From: Streptomyces malaysiensis subsp. samsunensis
GTDB taxonomy: Bacteria; Actinomycetota; Actinomycetes; Streptomycetales; Streptomycetaceae
Length of the DNA: 64,000 nt
NCBI RefSeq assembly: GCF_024519315.1
Contig: NZ_JANIIC010000009.1
Span: forward strand, 124,001-188,000
Direction: 5' to 3'
Shown here: positions 1 to 8,025 of the stretch, one piece after another
Numbering within the stretch: position 1 is the first letter of the stretch
Layout of the letters: the number at the start of each line of letters is the position of its first letter
Program-made: the position numbers and the translations under genes
The notes under the pieces: generated by a model
Databases searched by the model: none
Told to the model about the DNA's origin: nothing
Seen by the model: the letters and a program-made list of their open reading frames with translations, nothing else

Positions 1-638
1 GTACGCCCGTAACGGGGTTGAGCAGTCCGATCAGTCCGACCGTTCCCGCGGGCAGGTGCCGTAGTCCGGTGAACCAGGCGGTGAAGGCCAGCGCGGTGGC
101 GACCAGGGTGACGTAGCAGAACGCGAGGAGCGTCGGCGTGGGGAGTGCGGGCGGAGGGCTTTCCACGGCCGCGGCGACCGGGAGCAGGAACAGACCTCCG
201 GCGGTGAGCTGCCAGGCGGTCGAGGCGAGCACATCGGCACCGGCGCTCCACCGTTTGGCCAGGATGTAGCCGAAGGACGACATCAGCATGGCGGCGGCCG
301 AGGCGAGGATTCCCGGCACGCTCACCCCGTCCACCCCGGTGAACAGCATGAGACAGACCCCGCCGAGTCCGATCGCGGCTCCGGCCAGATGGGCGGGCCG
401 GGGCCGCTCGGACACCAGGGGCCAGGCGATGAGCACCATCGTCAGCGGGGACACCGCCATGACGGTTGAGGCGACGCTTGTGGGAAGCAGTTGGGAGGCG
501 GTGTAGACGAGGACGAAGAACACGCTCATGTTGAGCGGCCCCGTAGAGCGGGTGGTCGGCCGGCAGGAACTCATGTGTGACGAAGTAGGTGGTCCCCCAG
601 GCCACCGGCGCGACCGCGGTCAGTGCCACCCAGCGCAT
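1..638 (-). pseudogene. EamA/DMT-family exporter, internally deleted (3' end outside window)
   Basis: An inner-membrane exporter of the drug/metabolite transporter superfamily. It begins MRWVALTAVAPVAWGTTYF and reads normally to DHPLYGA. At about 535-545 roughly 32 codons are missing and the frame shifts; EamA sequence then resumes (LNMSVFFVLVYTASQLLP, later FGYILAKRW and LTAGGLFLLPVAAA) to the window edge. The related intact EamA at 20617-21606 has 'HPLFAGFLRALPAG ... VLGVLNIGLF' across the same point, which sets the size of the loss. The junction is a GGGGCC run, suggesting deletion between short repeats. It is divergent from MarR and shares its palindrome, so it was probably the MarR-controlled efflux gene. 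A sequencing artefact would have to remove about 100 nt, which is unlikely. Confidence 0.8.
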
Positions 639-660
639 ATTGGCTTCCATGGAAGCCAAT
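639..660. promoter_or_regulatory. Perfect 22-bp palindrome, likely MarR operator
   Basis: A perfect inverted repeat centred between 649 and 650, with core TTGGCTTCC/GGAAGCCAA. It sits between the divergent EamA pseudogene (start 638) and marR (start 691). A second imperfect dyad (CTTCC-TG-GGAAG) follows at 664-677 and repeats the half-site. Position and symmetry fit autoregulation by the adjacent MarR protein; binding is inferred. Confidence 0.7.
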
Positions 661-690
661 GTAGCTTCCTGGGAAGGTATTGTCGTGGGT

Positions 691-1215
691 ATGGAGCACG
701 ATGAACCCCTGGACCGGGTGGCCCGCATCCAGGCCGACTGGCGCCGCGAGCGCCCCGACGTCGACATCACCCCGCAGGGAGTGATCGGCCGACTGCACCG
801 CCTGGCCGACCGGCTCACCGAGGAACTCTGCCTGGTCTACCGCCGCTACGGCCTCAGCGAGGGCGAGTTCGACGTCCTGTGCGCACTGCGCCGCGCCGGT
901 GAGCCCTACGAGCGGGCACCCGGCGAGCTCGCCGCGCACACCATGGTCACCACCGGCGCGATGACGAAGCGAATCGACCGCCTGGAGCGAGCCGGACTCG
1001 TCACCCGCCGCCGTTCCGACGACGACCAGCGCGGCCGGATCGTCGGCCTCACCAGGCCCGGACGCGAACTGATCGACCGCGCGTTCACCGACCACATGCG
1101 CAACGAACGCCACCTGCTGGATCTACTGGCACCTGCCGAGGCCGAGTCACTCGAAGCGCTGCTCACCACCTGGCTCTTCCGCATGGAACATCCGCCTGCT
1201 CCCGGCAGCCAGTGA
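691..1215 (+). CDS. MarR-family transcriptional regulator
   Basis: A 174-residue winged-helix regulator, slightly longer than a typical MarR (about 150) because of an N-terminal arm. The DNA-binding part runs from FDVLCALRRAG through TTGAMTKRIDRLERAGLVTRRR (recognition helix) to the wing residues DQRGRIVGLT. The helices at both ends would form the dimer interface that usually binds a small ligand. The start at ATG 691 is chosen because an upstream in-frame start would place the palindrome inside the gene. It probably represses itself and the divergent exporter, which is now broken, so its remaining target may only be itself. The ligand is unknown. Confidence 0.88.
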   Translation: MEHDEPLDRVARIQADWRRERPDVDITPQGVIGRLHRLADRLTEELCLVYRRYGLSEGEFDVLCALRRAGEPYERAPGELAAHTMVTTGAMTKRIDRLERAGLVTRRRSDDDQRGRIVGLTRPGRELIDRAFTDHMRNERHLLDLLAPAEAESLEALLTTWLFRMEHPPAPGSQ

Positions 1216-1232
1216 TCCGCCCCCTCCGGGCC

Positions 1233-1259
1233 GCCACCAGCGCGTCCGCCCGCGGTGGC
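1233..1259. terminator. Possible bidirectional terminator between marR and iclR
   Basis: GCCACC and GGTGGC arms separated by 15 nt, in the gap between two convergent stops. There is no U-tract, as is usual in this clade, so the role rests on position. Confidence 0.35.
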
Positions 1260-1270
1260 CCGTCGCGTGA

Positions 1271-2041
1271 TCAGCGGGTGCCGGACTGGAGGGGGTGCGC
1301 CAGCGCGGCTTCGAGGCCGCCGGCCGCGGCGCGCAGTCGGCGGGCGATGTCGTCGATCCGGGGAATCAGCCGTGATGTCGGTCCGGAGATGTTGAGGACC
1401 GCGACGAGGTCGCCGGCAGGGTCGCGGACAGGGATGCCGACCGAGGTCAGACCGATTTCCACTTCTTCGCTCGCCAGGCTGTAGCCGCGCTGTCGTTCGG
1501 CACGCAGCCTGGCCAGTAGTTCATCGAGGCTGCGGGGGCCGGTCAGACCGTGGGCGGGGGCGAGCAGGTCGTCGGCGGTGAGGGCATCGACGAGTCGGTC
1601 GTCGGAGTCGAACAGCAGGGCGCGGCCCGAGGCGGTGCAGTGCATCGGGGAACTGCGCCCCACCCAGCCACCGGCCCGCAGCGACTGCGCGGACTCCTCC
1701 CGCAGCACGGTCAGTGAGCGGTTGCCCTGTTGGACCGAGAGCAGCGCGACCTCGCCCGTGTGCGCGACGACCTTGCGCAGGACTGGCCGGGCGGCGCGCA
1801 GCAGTGCCGTGTCACCGGCGCCCGAGGCCAGTACGAGCAGCGGCCATCCGAGCCGGTAGCGGCGGGTTTCCTCGTCCTGTTCGACCAGGCCGCTGCGTTG
1901 GAGCGCGTGCAGCATACGGGAGACCTGGCTGCGTTCCCGGCCGACCGCGCGGGCCAGATCGCTGACCTTGTGGTCGCCGTCCGCGCCTTTGTCGGCGAAG
2001 GCGAGCAGGAGAGCCGCGACCCGTTCGGCTGATGAATCCAT
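1271..2041 (-). CDS. IclR-family transcriptional regulator
   Basis: A 256-residue IclR protein, the usual size. The N-terminal winged helix covers about residues 5-65 (SDLARAVGRERSQVSRMLHALQRSGLV), followed by the effector-binding GAF-like domain, with PMHCTASGRALL and GYSLASEEVEIGLTSVGIPVRD typical of the family. The start is taken at ATG 2041; a GTG at 2056 is an alternative. It is divergent from the C-N lyase/MFS/PrpD operon and probably controls it in response to the imported substrate or a product. An inverted repeat at 2118-2137 lies in the shared promoter region. Confidence 0.88.
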   Translation of the reverse strand: MDSSAERVAALLLAFADKGADGDHKVSDLARAVGRERSQVSRMLHALQRSGLVEQDEETRRYRLGWPLLVLASGAGDTALLRAARPVLRKVVAHTGEVALLSVQQGNRSLTVLREESAQSLRAGGWVGRSSPMHCTASGRALLFDSDDRLVDALTADDLLAPAHGLTGPRSLDELLARLRAERQRGYSLASEEVEIGLTSVGIPVRDPAGDLVAVLNISGPTSRLIPRIDDIARRLRAAAGGLEAALAHPLQSGTR

Positions 2042-2117
2042 GTTCCGAAGTCTCACATGTTGTTGTCACCACAGCAACGCACATGATCTTGCCCGGCGAA
2101 ATTTCTGAGCAGCAAGG

Positions 2118-2137
2118 CGGCAGATGTTGTTCTGCCG
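2118..2137. promoter_or_regulatory. Inverted repeat between iclR and the lyase operon
   Basis: CGGCAGA-TGTTGT-TCTGCCG, perfect 7-bp arms around 6 nt. Divergent promoters of this kind usually carry the IclR operator; binding is inferred only. Confidence 0.4.
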
Positions 2138-2193
2138 GCAACGAGTCTGGTCACTCGGTTGCTCGGGACGCACACTTTCCGGCACTGCGGACA

Positions 2194-2241
2194 CCGCATC
2201 GCACCGCATCGCATCGCACCACGCCGCACCGCATCGCATCG
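2194..2241. repeat. CGCATCGCAC tandem repeat in the lyase 5' leader
   Basis: An imperfect array of CCGCATCG and CGCACC units ending 30 nt before the lyase ATG, between the presumed promoter and the ribosome-binding site (AAGGAAAGAG). It could form structure or vary in length by slippage. No known regulatory motif is recognised. Confidence 0.6.
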
Positions 2242-2270
2242 ACGCTGCTGAAGGAAAGAGTGAGTCACCG

Positions 2271-3554
2271 ATGACCACCGACGTTCATACGACCACCGGG
2301 GATCGGCTCTACGGGCCGCAGACGGAACTGGGGGTGCGGAACTTCCCCCTTCGCGGCCGCGCCTTCGGCGACCTGGTCCCCTTCGTGCGCAACTACGCCC
2401 TGGTCAAACTGGCCGCCGCCCGCGTCAACCACACCCACGGCGTACTCGACGAGGTCCGCCGGGACGCGATCGTCGCCGCCTGCCAGGAAATCGTCGACGG
2501 CGTACACCCCGGCCAGTTCCCCACGCCGTTGGTCCACGGCGGTGGCGGCACCACCGCGAACATGAACGTCAACGAGGTCGTCGCGGCCCGGGCCGCGCAG
2601 ATCGCGGGTGTCGCCGTCCATCCGAACGATCACGTCAACGCCTCGCAGTCGACCAACGACACCTATCCGACCGCGATGGCGCTGACCCTGCTGGAACTGG
2701 TCGACGCCCCGGTCGCCGCGCTCCGCGAGCTGGCGGCGGCGTTCGACCGCAAGGCCGAGGAGTTCGACGGCGTTGAGCACCTGGGCCGTACCTGTCTTCA
2801 GGACGCGGTCAGCCTCACCGCCGGTGACTCCCACCGGGGCCACGCCGCCGCCCTCCGGCGGGTGGCCGACGGGCTGCGCGAGGCCGCTCACGCGCTGCAC
2901 GAGGTGCCGATCGGCGGCACCGCTGTGGGGACCGGCATCGGTGCCCCGGACGGCTTCGCGGAGCAAGCCGCCGTCGAACTGGCGGAGCTGACCGGGCGTC
3001 CCGTCGTCGCCGCGCCGAACCGGTTCGACGCCATGTCCCACATGGACCCGTACGCCGCGATCGCCGCGGCCGGTTCCCGGGCCGCGATCACCATGGCCAA
3101 GATCGCAGCCGACATCCGGCTGCTGTCCGCCGGCCCTCAGGGCGGGTTCGGGGACCTGACCATCCCGGCCGTGCAGGCCGGGTCGTCGATCATGCCGACC
3201 AAGGTCAACCCGGTGATCCCCGAATACGTCATGCAACTGGGCTACCGGGTGCGCGGCCAGGCGCTCACGGTCGACTGCGCCGTGGCCGACGGCGAGCTGG
3301 AACTGAACGTGATGGAGCCGGTCGTCATCGACGCCCTCACCACGATCTTCGACGACCTCACCGCCGCCGCCGAGACCTTCGCCCGCCGGTGCGTCGACGG
3401 GCTTGCCTGGGACGGCCCGCACCGCGAACGCAATCTCGCCGGTGCTCTCGACCACTGGGTGGAGCTCTCGGCGGCCGAAGGCTACGAGACCGCCACCACC
3501 CAGCTTCGGGGGACCGCCACCACCCAGCTACGCGGCGACGCCACCACCCGCTGA
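2271..3554 (+). CDS. Aspartase/fumarase-superfamily C-N lyase, C-terminally shortened
   Basis: A 427-residue member of the aspartate ammonia-lyase/class II fumarase superfamily, which eliminates fumarate from its substrate. The signature GSSIMPTKVNPV lies at residues 304-315; HPNDHVNASQSTNDTYPTAM and TARTCLQDA-like conserved blocks precede it. Family members are about 465-480 residues; here the small C-terminal domain is replaced after AAEGYE by three copies of an ATTQLRG-like repeat, so about 45 residues are missing. Start ATG 2271 follows AAGGAAAGAG. It heads an operon with an MFS permease and an MmgE/PrpD relic. That pairing recalls iminodisuccinate degradation (epimerase of the PrpD family plus C-N lyase), so the substrate may be an aspartate-derived imino acid rather than aspartate. 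Activity is uncertain because of the tail. Confidence 0.8.
   Translation: MTTDVHTTTGDRLYGPQTELGVRNFPLRGRAFGDLVPFVRNYALVKLAAARVNHTHGVLDEVRRDAIVAACQEIVDGVHPGQFPTPLVHGGGGTTANMNVNEVVAARAAQIAGVAVHPNDHVNASQSTNDTYPTAMALTLLELVDAPVAALRELAAAFDRKAEEFDGVEHLGRTCLQDAVSLTAGDSHRGHAAALRRVADGLREAAHALHEVPIGGTAVGTGIGAPDGFAEQAAVELAELTGRPVVAAPNRFDAMSHMDPYAAIAAAGSRAAITMAKIAADIRLLSAGPQGGFGDLTIPAVQAGSSIMPTKVNPVIPEYVMQLGYRVRGQALTVDCAVADGELELNVMEPVVIDALTTIFDDLTAAAETFARRCVDGLAWDGPHRERNLAGALDHWVELSAAEGYETATTQLRGTATTQLRGDATTR
3488..3554 (+). repeat. Tandem repeat forming the lyase 3' end
   Basis: Three units of about 23-25 nt built on CGCCACCACCC, the last truncated by the TGA stop. They replace the normal C-terminal coding sequence of the family. 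Confidence 0.7.
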
Positions 3555-3748
3555 ACACCGCGTCCCCGGCCGCCCGTCCCCGGCGCCGCCCTCGTCGCCG
3601 TTCCCGCCGCCTCCCCAGCCGCCGTCCCCCTGGGCCCGCCCCGCCCCGGCGCCTCGGCACCCGCTCTCTCCCCGCCCGGCAGGGCACGCCTCGCGCCACG
3701 CGATCGGTGTGCCCGCCCCAGCAACGCAGTAAGGGTGTGAACCCCACC

Positions 3749-5119
3749 ATGAGAAAATCCACGCCACCAGACGTCCGAGCACCGCGGGACACCGCGTCCG
3801 CGACGGTCGAGCTGGAGGATGTGCCCTTCGGCCGCTTCCACCTGCACGTCGCCGTCGCCGGTTCGGGCGGACAGTTCAGCGACGGCTACATCCTGGGAAT
3901 CATCGGGATCGCCCTGACCAGCGCCACGGATGACCTCGCACTCAACGCGGTGTGGCTGGGCCTGCTCGGGGCCGCCTCCCTGGCCGGTCTGTTCTTCGGC
4001 AGCCTGTTCTCCGGCGCGCTGATCGACCGCATCGGCAGGCACCCCATCTTCGCCTTCGACATGCCGCTGTTGGCGGCCCTGTCCCTGGCACAGTTCTGGA
4101 CCGCCGCCGCCTGGCAACTGCTCCTGCTGCGACTGCTGTTGGGGCTCGTGCTGGGGGCCGACTACGCGGCCAGCAAGACACTCGTCAGCGAACTGGCGCC
4201 CCGCAAGAGCCGCGGCCGCATGATGAGCGTTCTCGCGATCGCGTGGGCCGCCGGTTACACCATCGCCTACCTGGTCGGCTACCTCATCGCCCAGACGGCC
4301 TCGGGTGACCGGCCGTGGACATGGATGCTGGCCAGCAGCGCCGTACCCGCTCTGCTCGTGGCGGCCGCCCGGCTCGGCGTGCCCGAATCCCCGCGGTGGC
4401 TGATCGCCAAGGGACGCGCCCAGGAGGCCGCCGCGATGATCGCGGCGAAGATCGGGCCGCATGTCACCCCGCCGACGGCACCGGCACCGGCACCATCCTC
4501 CGGCGCTCCGGCCGAGTCGGGCTCCCTGCGGGCCCTGTTCGCACCGGCGCTGCGGTCGCGCACGGTGATCGCCTGCGTGTTCTACCTGTGTCACATCATG
4601 CCGTACTTCGCGCTGAGCACGTTCAGCCCCCGCATCCTGGCATCACTCGGCGTGCACAACGCCTACTTCGGCGGTGCGGTCTACAACCTGCTGCTCCTGG
4701 TGGGCGCCGTCGTCGGCATGAGCGTCATCGACCGGCTCACCCGACGCCGGTTCCTGATCGGCAGCTTCGCCGTCGCCGCGGTGCTCCTGCTCCCGCTCGG
4801 GATTCTGCACGATCTGCCGATCACCCTCGTGATCGTGCTGTTCGCGGCACTGGCCTTCGCGCTGTCGGCGGCCGACACCCTGGCCTTCGTCTATCCGCAG
4901 GAGCTGTTCCCCACCCGGATGCGTGCGACCGGTGTCGGCGCGGCCGTCGCCGCCAGCCGGATCGGCGCCAGCATCAGCACCTTCCTGCTGCCCGTCGTGG
5001 TGGAGTCCTTCGGGATCCGCACGGCCATGACGGGCCTGGTCCTGGTACTCGCCGCCGGAGCACTCGCCTGCTACCGCTACGCCCCGGAGACCAGCGGCCT
5101 GAAACTGGGGAGCCAGTGA
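3749..5119 (+). CDS. MFS transporter (sugar/organic-acid porter type)
   Basis: A 456-residue twelve-helix permease of the major facilitator superfamily. The loop 2-3 motif reads GALIDRIGRHPIF; the second half repeats it as VIDRLTRRRFLIG, with YPQELFPTRMRATGVG before helix 11 as in sugar and aromatic-acid/metabolite:H+ symporters. The start ATG 3749 lies in a spacer of low-complexity C-rich DNA after the lyase. It is translationally coupled to the following relic (TGATG at 5117-5121). By context it imports the substrate of the lyase, probably an acidic compound. Substrate is inferred only. Confidence 0.85.
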   Translation: MRKSTPPDVRAPRDTASATVELEDVPFGRFHLHVAVAGSGGQFSDGYILGIIGIALTSATDDLALNAVWLGLLGAASLAGLFFGSLFSGALIDRIGRHPIFAFDMPLLAALSLAQFWTAAAWQLLLLRLLLGLVLGADYAASKTLVSELAPRKSRGRMMSVLAIAWAAGYTIAYLVGYLIAQTASGDRPWTWMLASSAVPALLVAAARLGVPESPRWLIAKGRAQEAAAMIAAKIGPHVTPPTAPAPAPSSGAPAESGSLRALFAPALRSRTVIACVFYLCHIMPYFALSTFSPRILASLGVHNAYFGGAVYNLLLLVGAVVGMSVIDRLTRRRFLIGSFAVAAVLLLPLGILHDLPITLVIVLFAALAFALSAADTLAFVYPQELFPTRMRATGVGAAVAASRIGASISTFLLPVVVESFGIRTAMTGLVLVLAAGALACYRYAPETSGLKLGSQ

Positions 5120-5764
5120 TGCGCCGCAACGGCCACGCCACCGAGGACGCGGCTTTCCAGGACGCGGCCCGCACCGCCCTCGGCACCGTGTTCGCCCGCC
5201 CCCGGCACGGCGTTCGTCAACGCCGCGTTCGCCCACGGCCAGGACTTCGACGACACACAGCTGTCGACCACCGCCATGTCTCCAGCGTCGTCTGGGCGGC
5301 GCTGCCGGCGGCCGCTCCACCGGAGGCCGACGGTGCCCGGCTGGCGGAGGCGTGCGGCCGACGCCATCGAGCTGACGGTTCCCCCGCTGGTCGCGGAGGA
5401 GACCACCAACGCCTGGCCCGACAGCCTTCCGCAGGCCCGTATGGGACTGGCCTTCACCGTCGCCCTCGCCCTGGCCGTCGGGCGGGTGGACGACGCCGCC
5501 CTGCGGACCGGCCTCGGTGACCGGGCGGTGCGTTCGGTCTTCGACCGCATCGCCGTGCGCATCGAGCCGGACGAGCCCGAACCGGCCCGGTACGAGCCCT
5601 GGGCCCGTATCGAGTCCGCGCGGGTCGGCCGGGAACAGGGTCTCGTCGTCCCCACCGACGCCGACATCCGGCGCAAGTGGCAAGCGGCCGGCGACCGGCC
5701 TGCTCCCACGCCCCTGAAGTCGATGGCCACCCTGGGACAGGCCCTCGGCGAACTGCCTTGCTGA
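5119..5764 (+). pseudogene. MmgE/PrpD-family gene remnant
   Basis: Fragments of an MmgE/PrpD protein (about 450 residues when intact) are spread over 646 bp and change frame repeatedly. The conserved patch FVNAAFAHGQDFDDT is readable at about 5212-5256, then VSSVVWAALPAA in another frame near 5280, then the C-terminal part (PQARMGLAFTVALALAVGRVDD ... VRIEPDE) at about 5440-5575. More than half of the family length is gone. The ATG overlaps the MFS stop, so the intact gene was part of the operon. Members include 2-methylcitrate dehydratase and iminodisuccinate epimerase; the latter would fit the upstream C-N lyase. Loss of this step should disable or change the pathway. Confidence 0.7.
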
Positions 5765-5788
5765 GGCGGTGAGTTCAGACCCGTCAAG

Positions 5789-7603
5789 CTATGGGTGGCC
5801 GTCCTGGCGGCGGATGAGCAGCAGCGCCACATCGTCGGTCCCGGCGGCGGCCGGTGCCTGGCGGAGCAGTCTGTCGGCTATGACGTCAGGTGGCGACGCC
5901 GCTGCCCATCGCAGGTGGTCGGCCAGCTCCGCGAGCGAGGCGTCGATGTCGGTCCCGGGGGTCTCGACCAGCCCGTCGGTGTAGAGCAGCAGAGCGCTGC
6001 CGGGCGGCAGCGGGGTTTCCGCCGAGGTGTAGAGGGCGCCGGGCTCGATGCCGAGGAGCGGTCCCGGGGGCACATCGAGAATGGTGACCTGCCCCTCGGC
6101 ATCCAGCAGCAGGGGCGGCGGATGCCCCGCGGTGGCCAGCAGGGCGCGGTGCGCGGCGAAGTCGATATGGGCGTAGAGGCAACTGGTGAAGAGCCCGGCG
6201 TCCAGGTCCGTGAGCAGCCTGTTGGTGCGGGTGAGCACTTCGTCGGGGCGGGCCCCCGCGGTGGCGTGCACCGCGGTGCGGACCTGTCCCATGAGGGCGG
6301 CGGCGGTCACGTTGTGCCCCTGGACGTCGCCGATCGCCGCCGCGCAGCCGGAGTCGAGCCGGATGAGGTCGTAGAAGTCGCCGCCGATCTCCACGCCCCG
6401 GGTCGCCGACCGGTACCGCGAGGCGACCTCCAGGCCGGGGATGTCCGGCAGGGCCGTGGGGAGCAGCAAATCCTGTACCCGCCGGGCGAGTTGCTGCTGT
6501 GCGTCGTAGAGCTGGGCCCGGTCGAGCGCCTGGGCGAGCAGCCCCGACAGCGAAGTGAACAGGGTGCGGTAGCCGGAGCCGAACTGATGTGGTGCGCGGT
6601 AGCCGAAGGCGACGCAGCCGACCGGCCGGCCCAAGGCCGTCAGGGGCATCAGCGCGAAGGCGGACAGATGGCTCCGGACCGACCAGCCGGGGAAGGCGTG
6701 GTCCATCTCCTTCGGGCTGGTGAAGAACAGCGCCCGCTGTTCCGCCACGCAGCGGGCGGCAGGGGTGGCGGCGTCCAGCGGGTGGTCGTCGAGGATCCGG
6801 CTGGCTTCCTCGGTCAGCCCCCGGTGGCCGAGGACGCGCAGCCTGGTCCCGTCCACGCTGAGGAGGGCGATGCTCTCGGCATCGAAGGCGGACATCACGG
6901 GGCTGCACACGATGTTGACGATGTCCCGCACCTTGACGGCCTGGCTGAGGACGGTGGCCAGTTGCATCAGGTGGTACAGAGAGCCGACCCGGGTGGGGGC
7001 CTCGTCGCTCGCCGGGGTGAGCACCGCCTCCTGATCCGCGGTCTCGGCCGTGGGTGTCGGGGTGGCCGACAGCACCTTCTCGGCGGGGGCCACGGTCCGC
7101 CGGATACGGACGCTGATGCCGGAGGCACCGGGGTAGAGGCGGAAGGACAGCCAGACATCGGGGGGCCGCAGGGCGGTGAAGGAGGTCGGCAGCCGGGTGA
7201 ACAGGGCCCGTCGGTAGCTGTCCTCGTAGATGAGATCGCTCAGCCAGGGCAGGACGTCCCAGGGCAGCGCCCCGATCAGCGCGCTTGCCGAGGTGCCGAG
7301 GAGCTCCGCGGTGGCGGCGGTCACGAAGGTGACCTCGCCGTCCAGATTCATCCCCAGGCCGCCTCCGGGGAGCCGCTCGGCGAAGTGGGCACCCTCGCGT
7401 GCCTCGTCCGCCTGGTAGCGCCTCGCCTCCTGCCGGGGGACGACGAGCGGCCGTCGGTAGGCCCGCACGGGGCGCCCCTCCTCGGCGCACCGGCTGAGCA
7501 GCTCGCTGAGGCGGTGGGCACCGGCGTCGACCGCCGCGAGCTCCGCCGGAATGGGATCGGGCGGGTGGGAACCGGGCCAGAGGAGGTTGAGTACGCCCCA
7601 CAA
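5789..7603 (-). CDS. PAS-GAF-SpoIIE (PP2C-type) phosphatase, 5' part cut off by an amber codon
   Basis: A 604-residue reading frame. A PAS-like segment (GMNLDGEVTFVTAATAELLG) is followed by a GAF domain (LMQLATVLSQAV to LDRAQLYD) and a C-terminal SpoIIE/PP2C domain with the metal-binding GGDFYDLIRL, IGDVQGHNVTAAALMGQVR, ATAGHPPPLLL and LLYTDGLVETPG. Such proteins dephosphorylate anti-anti-sigma factors in response to ligands sensed by PAS/GAF. The frame is open upstream of a TAG at 7673-7675, so the original gene probably began near 7927. The present frame could only start at a TTG (7603) or another internal codon. It is a recent pseudogene, a sequencing error, or a shorter protein lacking the N-terminal sensor. 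Confidence 0.75.
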   Translation of the reverse strand: MWGVLNLLWPGSHPPDPIPAELAAVDAGAHRLSELLSRCAEEGRPVRAYRRPLVVPRQEARRYQADEAREGAHFAERLPGGGLGMNLDGEVTFVTAATAELLGTSASALIGALPWDVLPWLSDLIYEDSYRRALFTRLPTSFTALRPPDVWLSFRLYPGASGISVRIRRTVAPAEKVLSATPTPTAETADQEAVLTPASDEAPTRVGSLYHLMQLATVLSQAVKVRDIVNIVCSPVMSAFDAESIALLSVDGTRLRVLGHRGLTEEASRILDDHPLDAATPAARCVAEQRALFFTSPKEMDHAFPGWSVRSHLSAFALMPLTALGRPVGCVAFGYRAPHQFGSGYRTLFTSLSGLLAQALDRAQLYDAQQQLARRVQDLLLPTALPDIPGLEVASRYRSATRGVEIGGDFYDLIRLDSGCAAAIGDVQGHNVTAAALMGQVRTAVHATAGARPDEVLTRTNRLLTDLDAGLFTSCLYAHIDFAAHRALLATAGHPPPLLLDAEGQVTILDVPPGPLLGIEPGALYTSAETPLPPGSALLLYTDGLVETPGTDIDASLAELADHLRWAAASPPDVIADRLLRQAPAAAGTDDVALLLIRRQDGHP

Positions 7604-7672
7604 CGTGTCGCCGGTGAGCAGCGGCGTATCGACGACGGCGTACGGGTAGGGCGCCGCGACGGCCGACTCGGG

Positions 7673-7927
7673 CTAGAGCAGCGCCCGCTCGTTGGGGCCC
7701 ATCCAGATCTGTCTGCGCTCGCGCGCGGACCGGGCGATGGCGAAGTTCGACTCCAGCCAGATCCGCGCCCACGGACCGGCGAATTTCGCGGGGAAACCGC
7801 TGAGCAGCGTGGCGAAAAGCGTGGGCTCGCCCGGTGGGAGCAGCAGGAGCAGCCCGCCATAGGCACCACTCTTCTCGACCACCCGGTCGAACGGTGGAAT
7901 AAGGATCTCGGGCCCATGGATAGCCAT
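7673..7927 (-). pseudogene. N-terminal fragment of the SpoIIE phosphatase
   Basis: In the same frame as the downstream phosphatase and separated from it only by the TAG at 7673-7675. The fragment reads MAIHGPEILIPPFDRVVEKS and then a GAF-like segment ending GPNERALL. After the stop the sequence continues PESAVAAPYPYAVVDTPLLTG without a break, so one nonsense change split the gene. Confidence 0.7.
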
Positions 7928-8025
7928 ATGCGGCACAAGGTACATTATGTAACCAGTCGCGGCCGAGTAGAGCGACGCGGGCACCCGGCTGGCCGTCTCC
8001 CCGGCGCCGCCCGGGGAAAGCCTGG

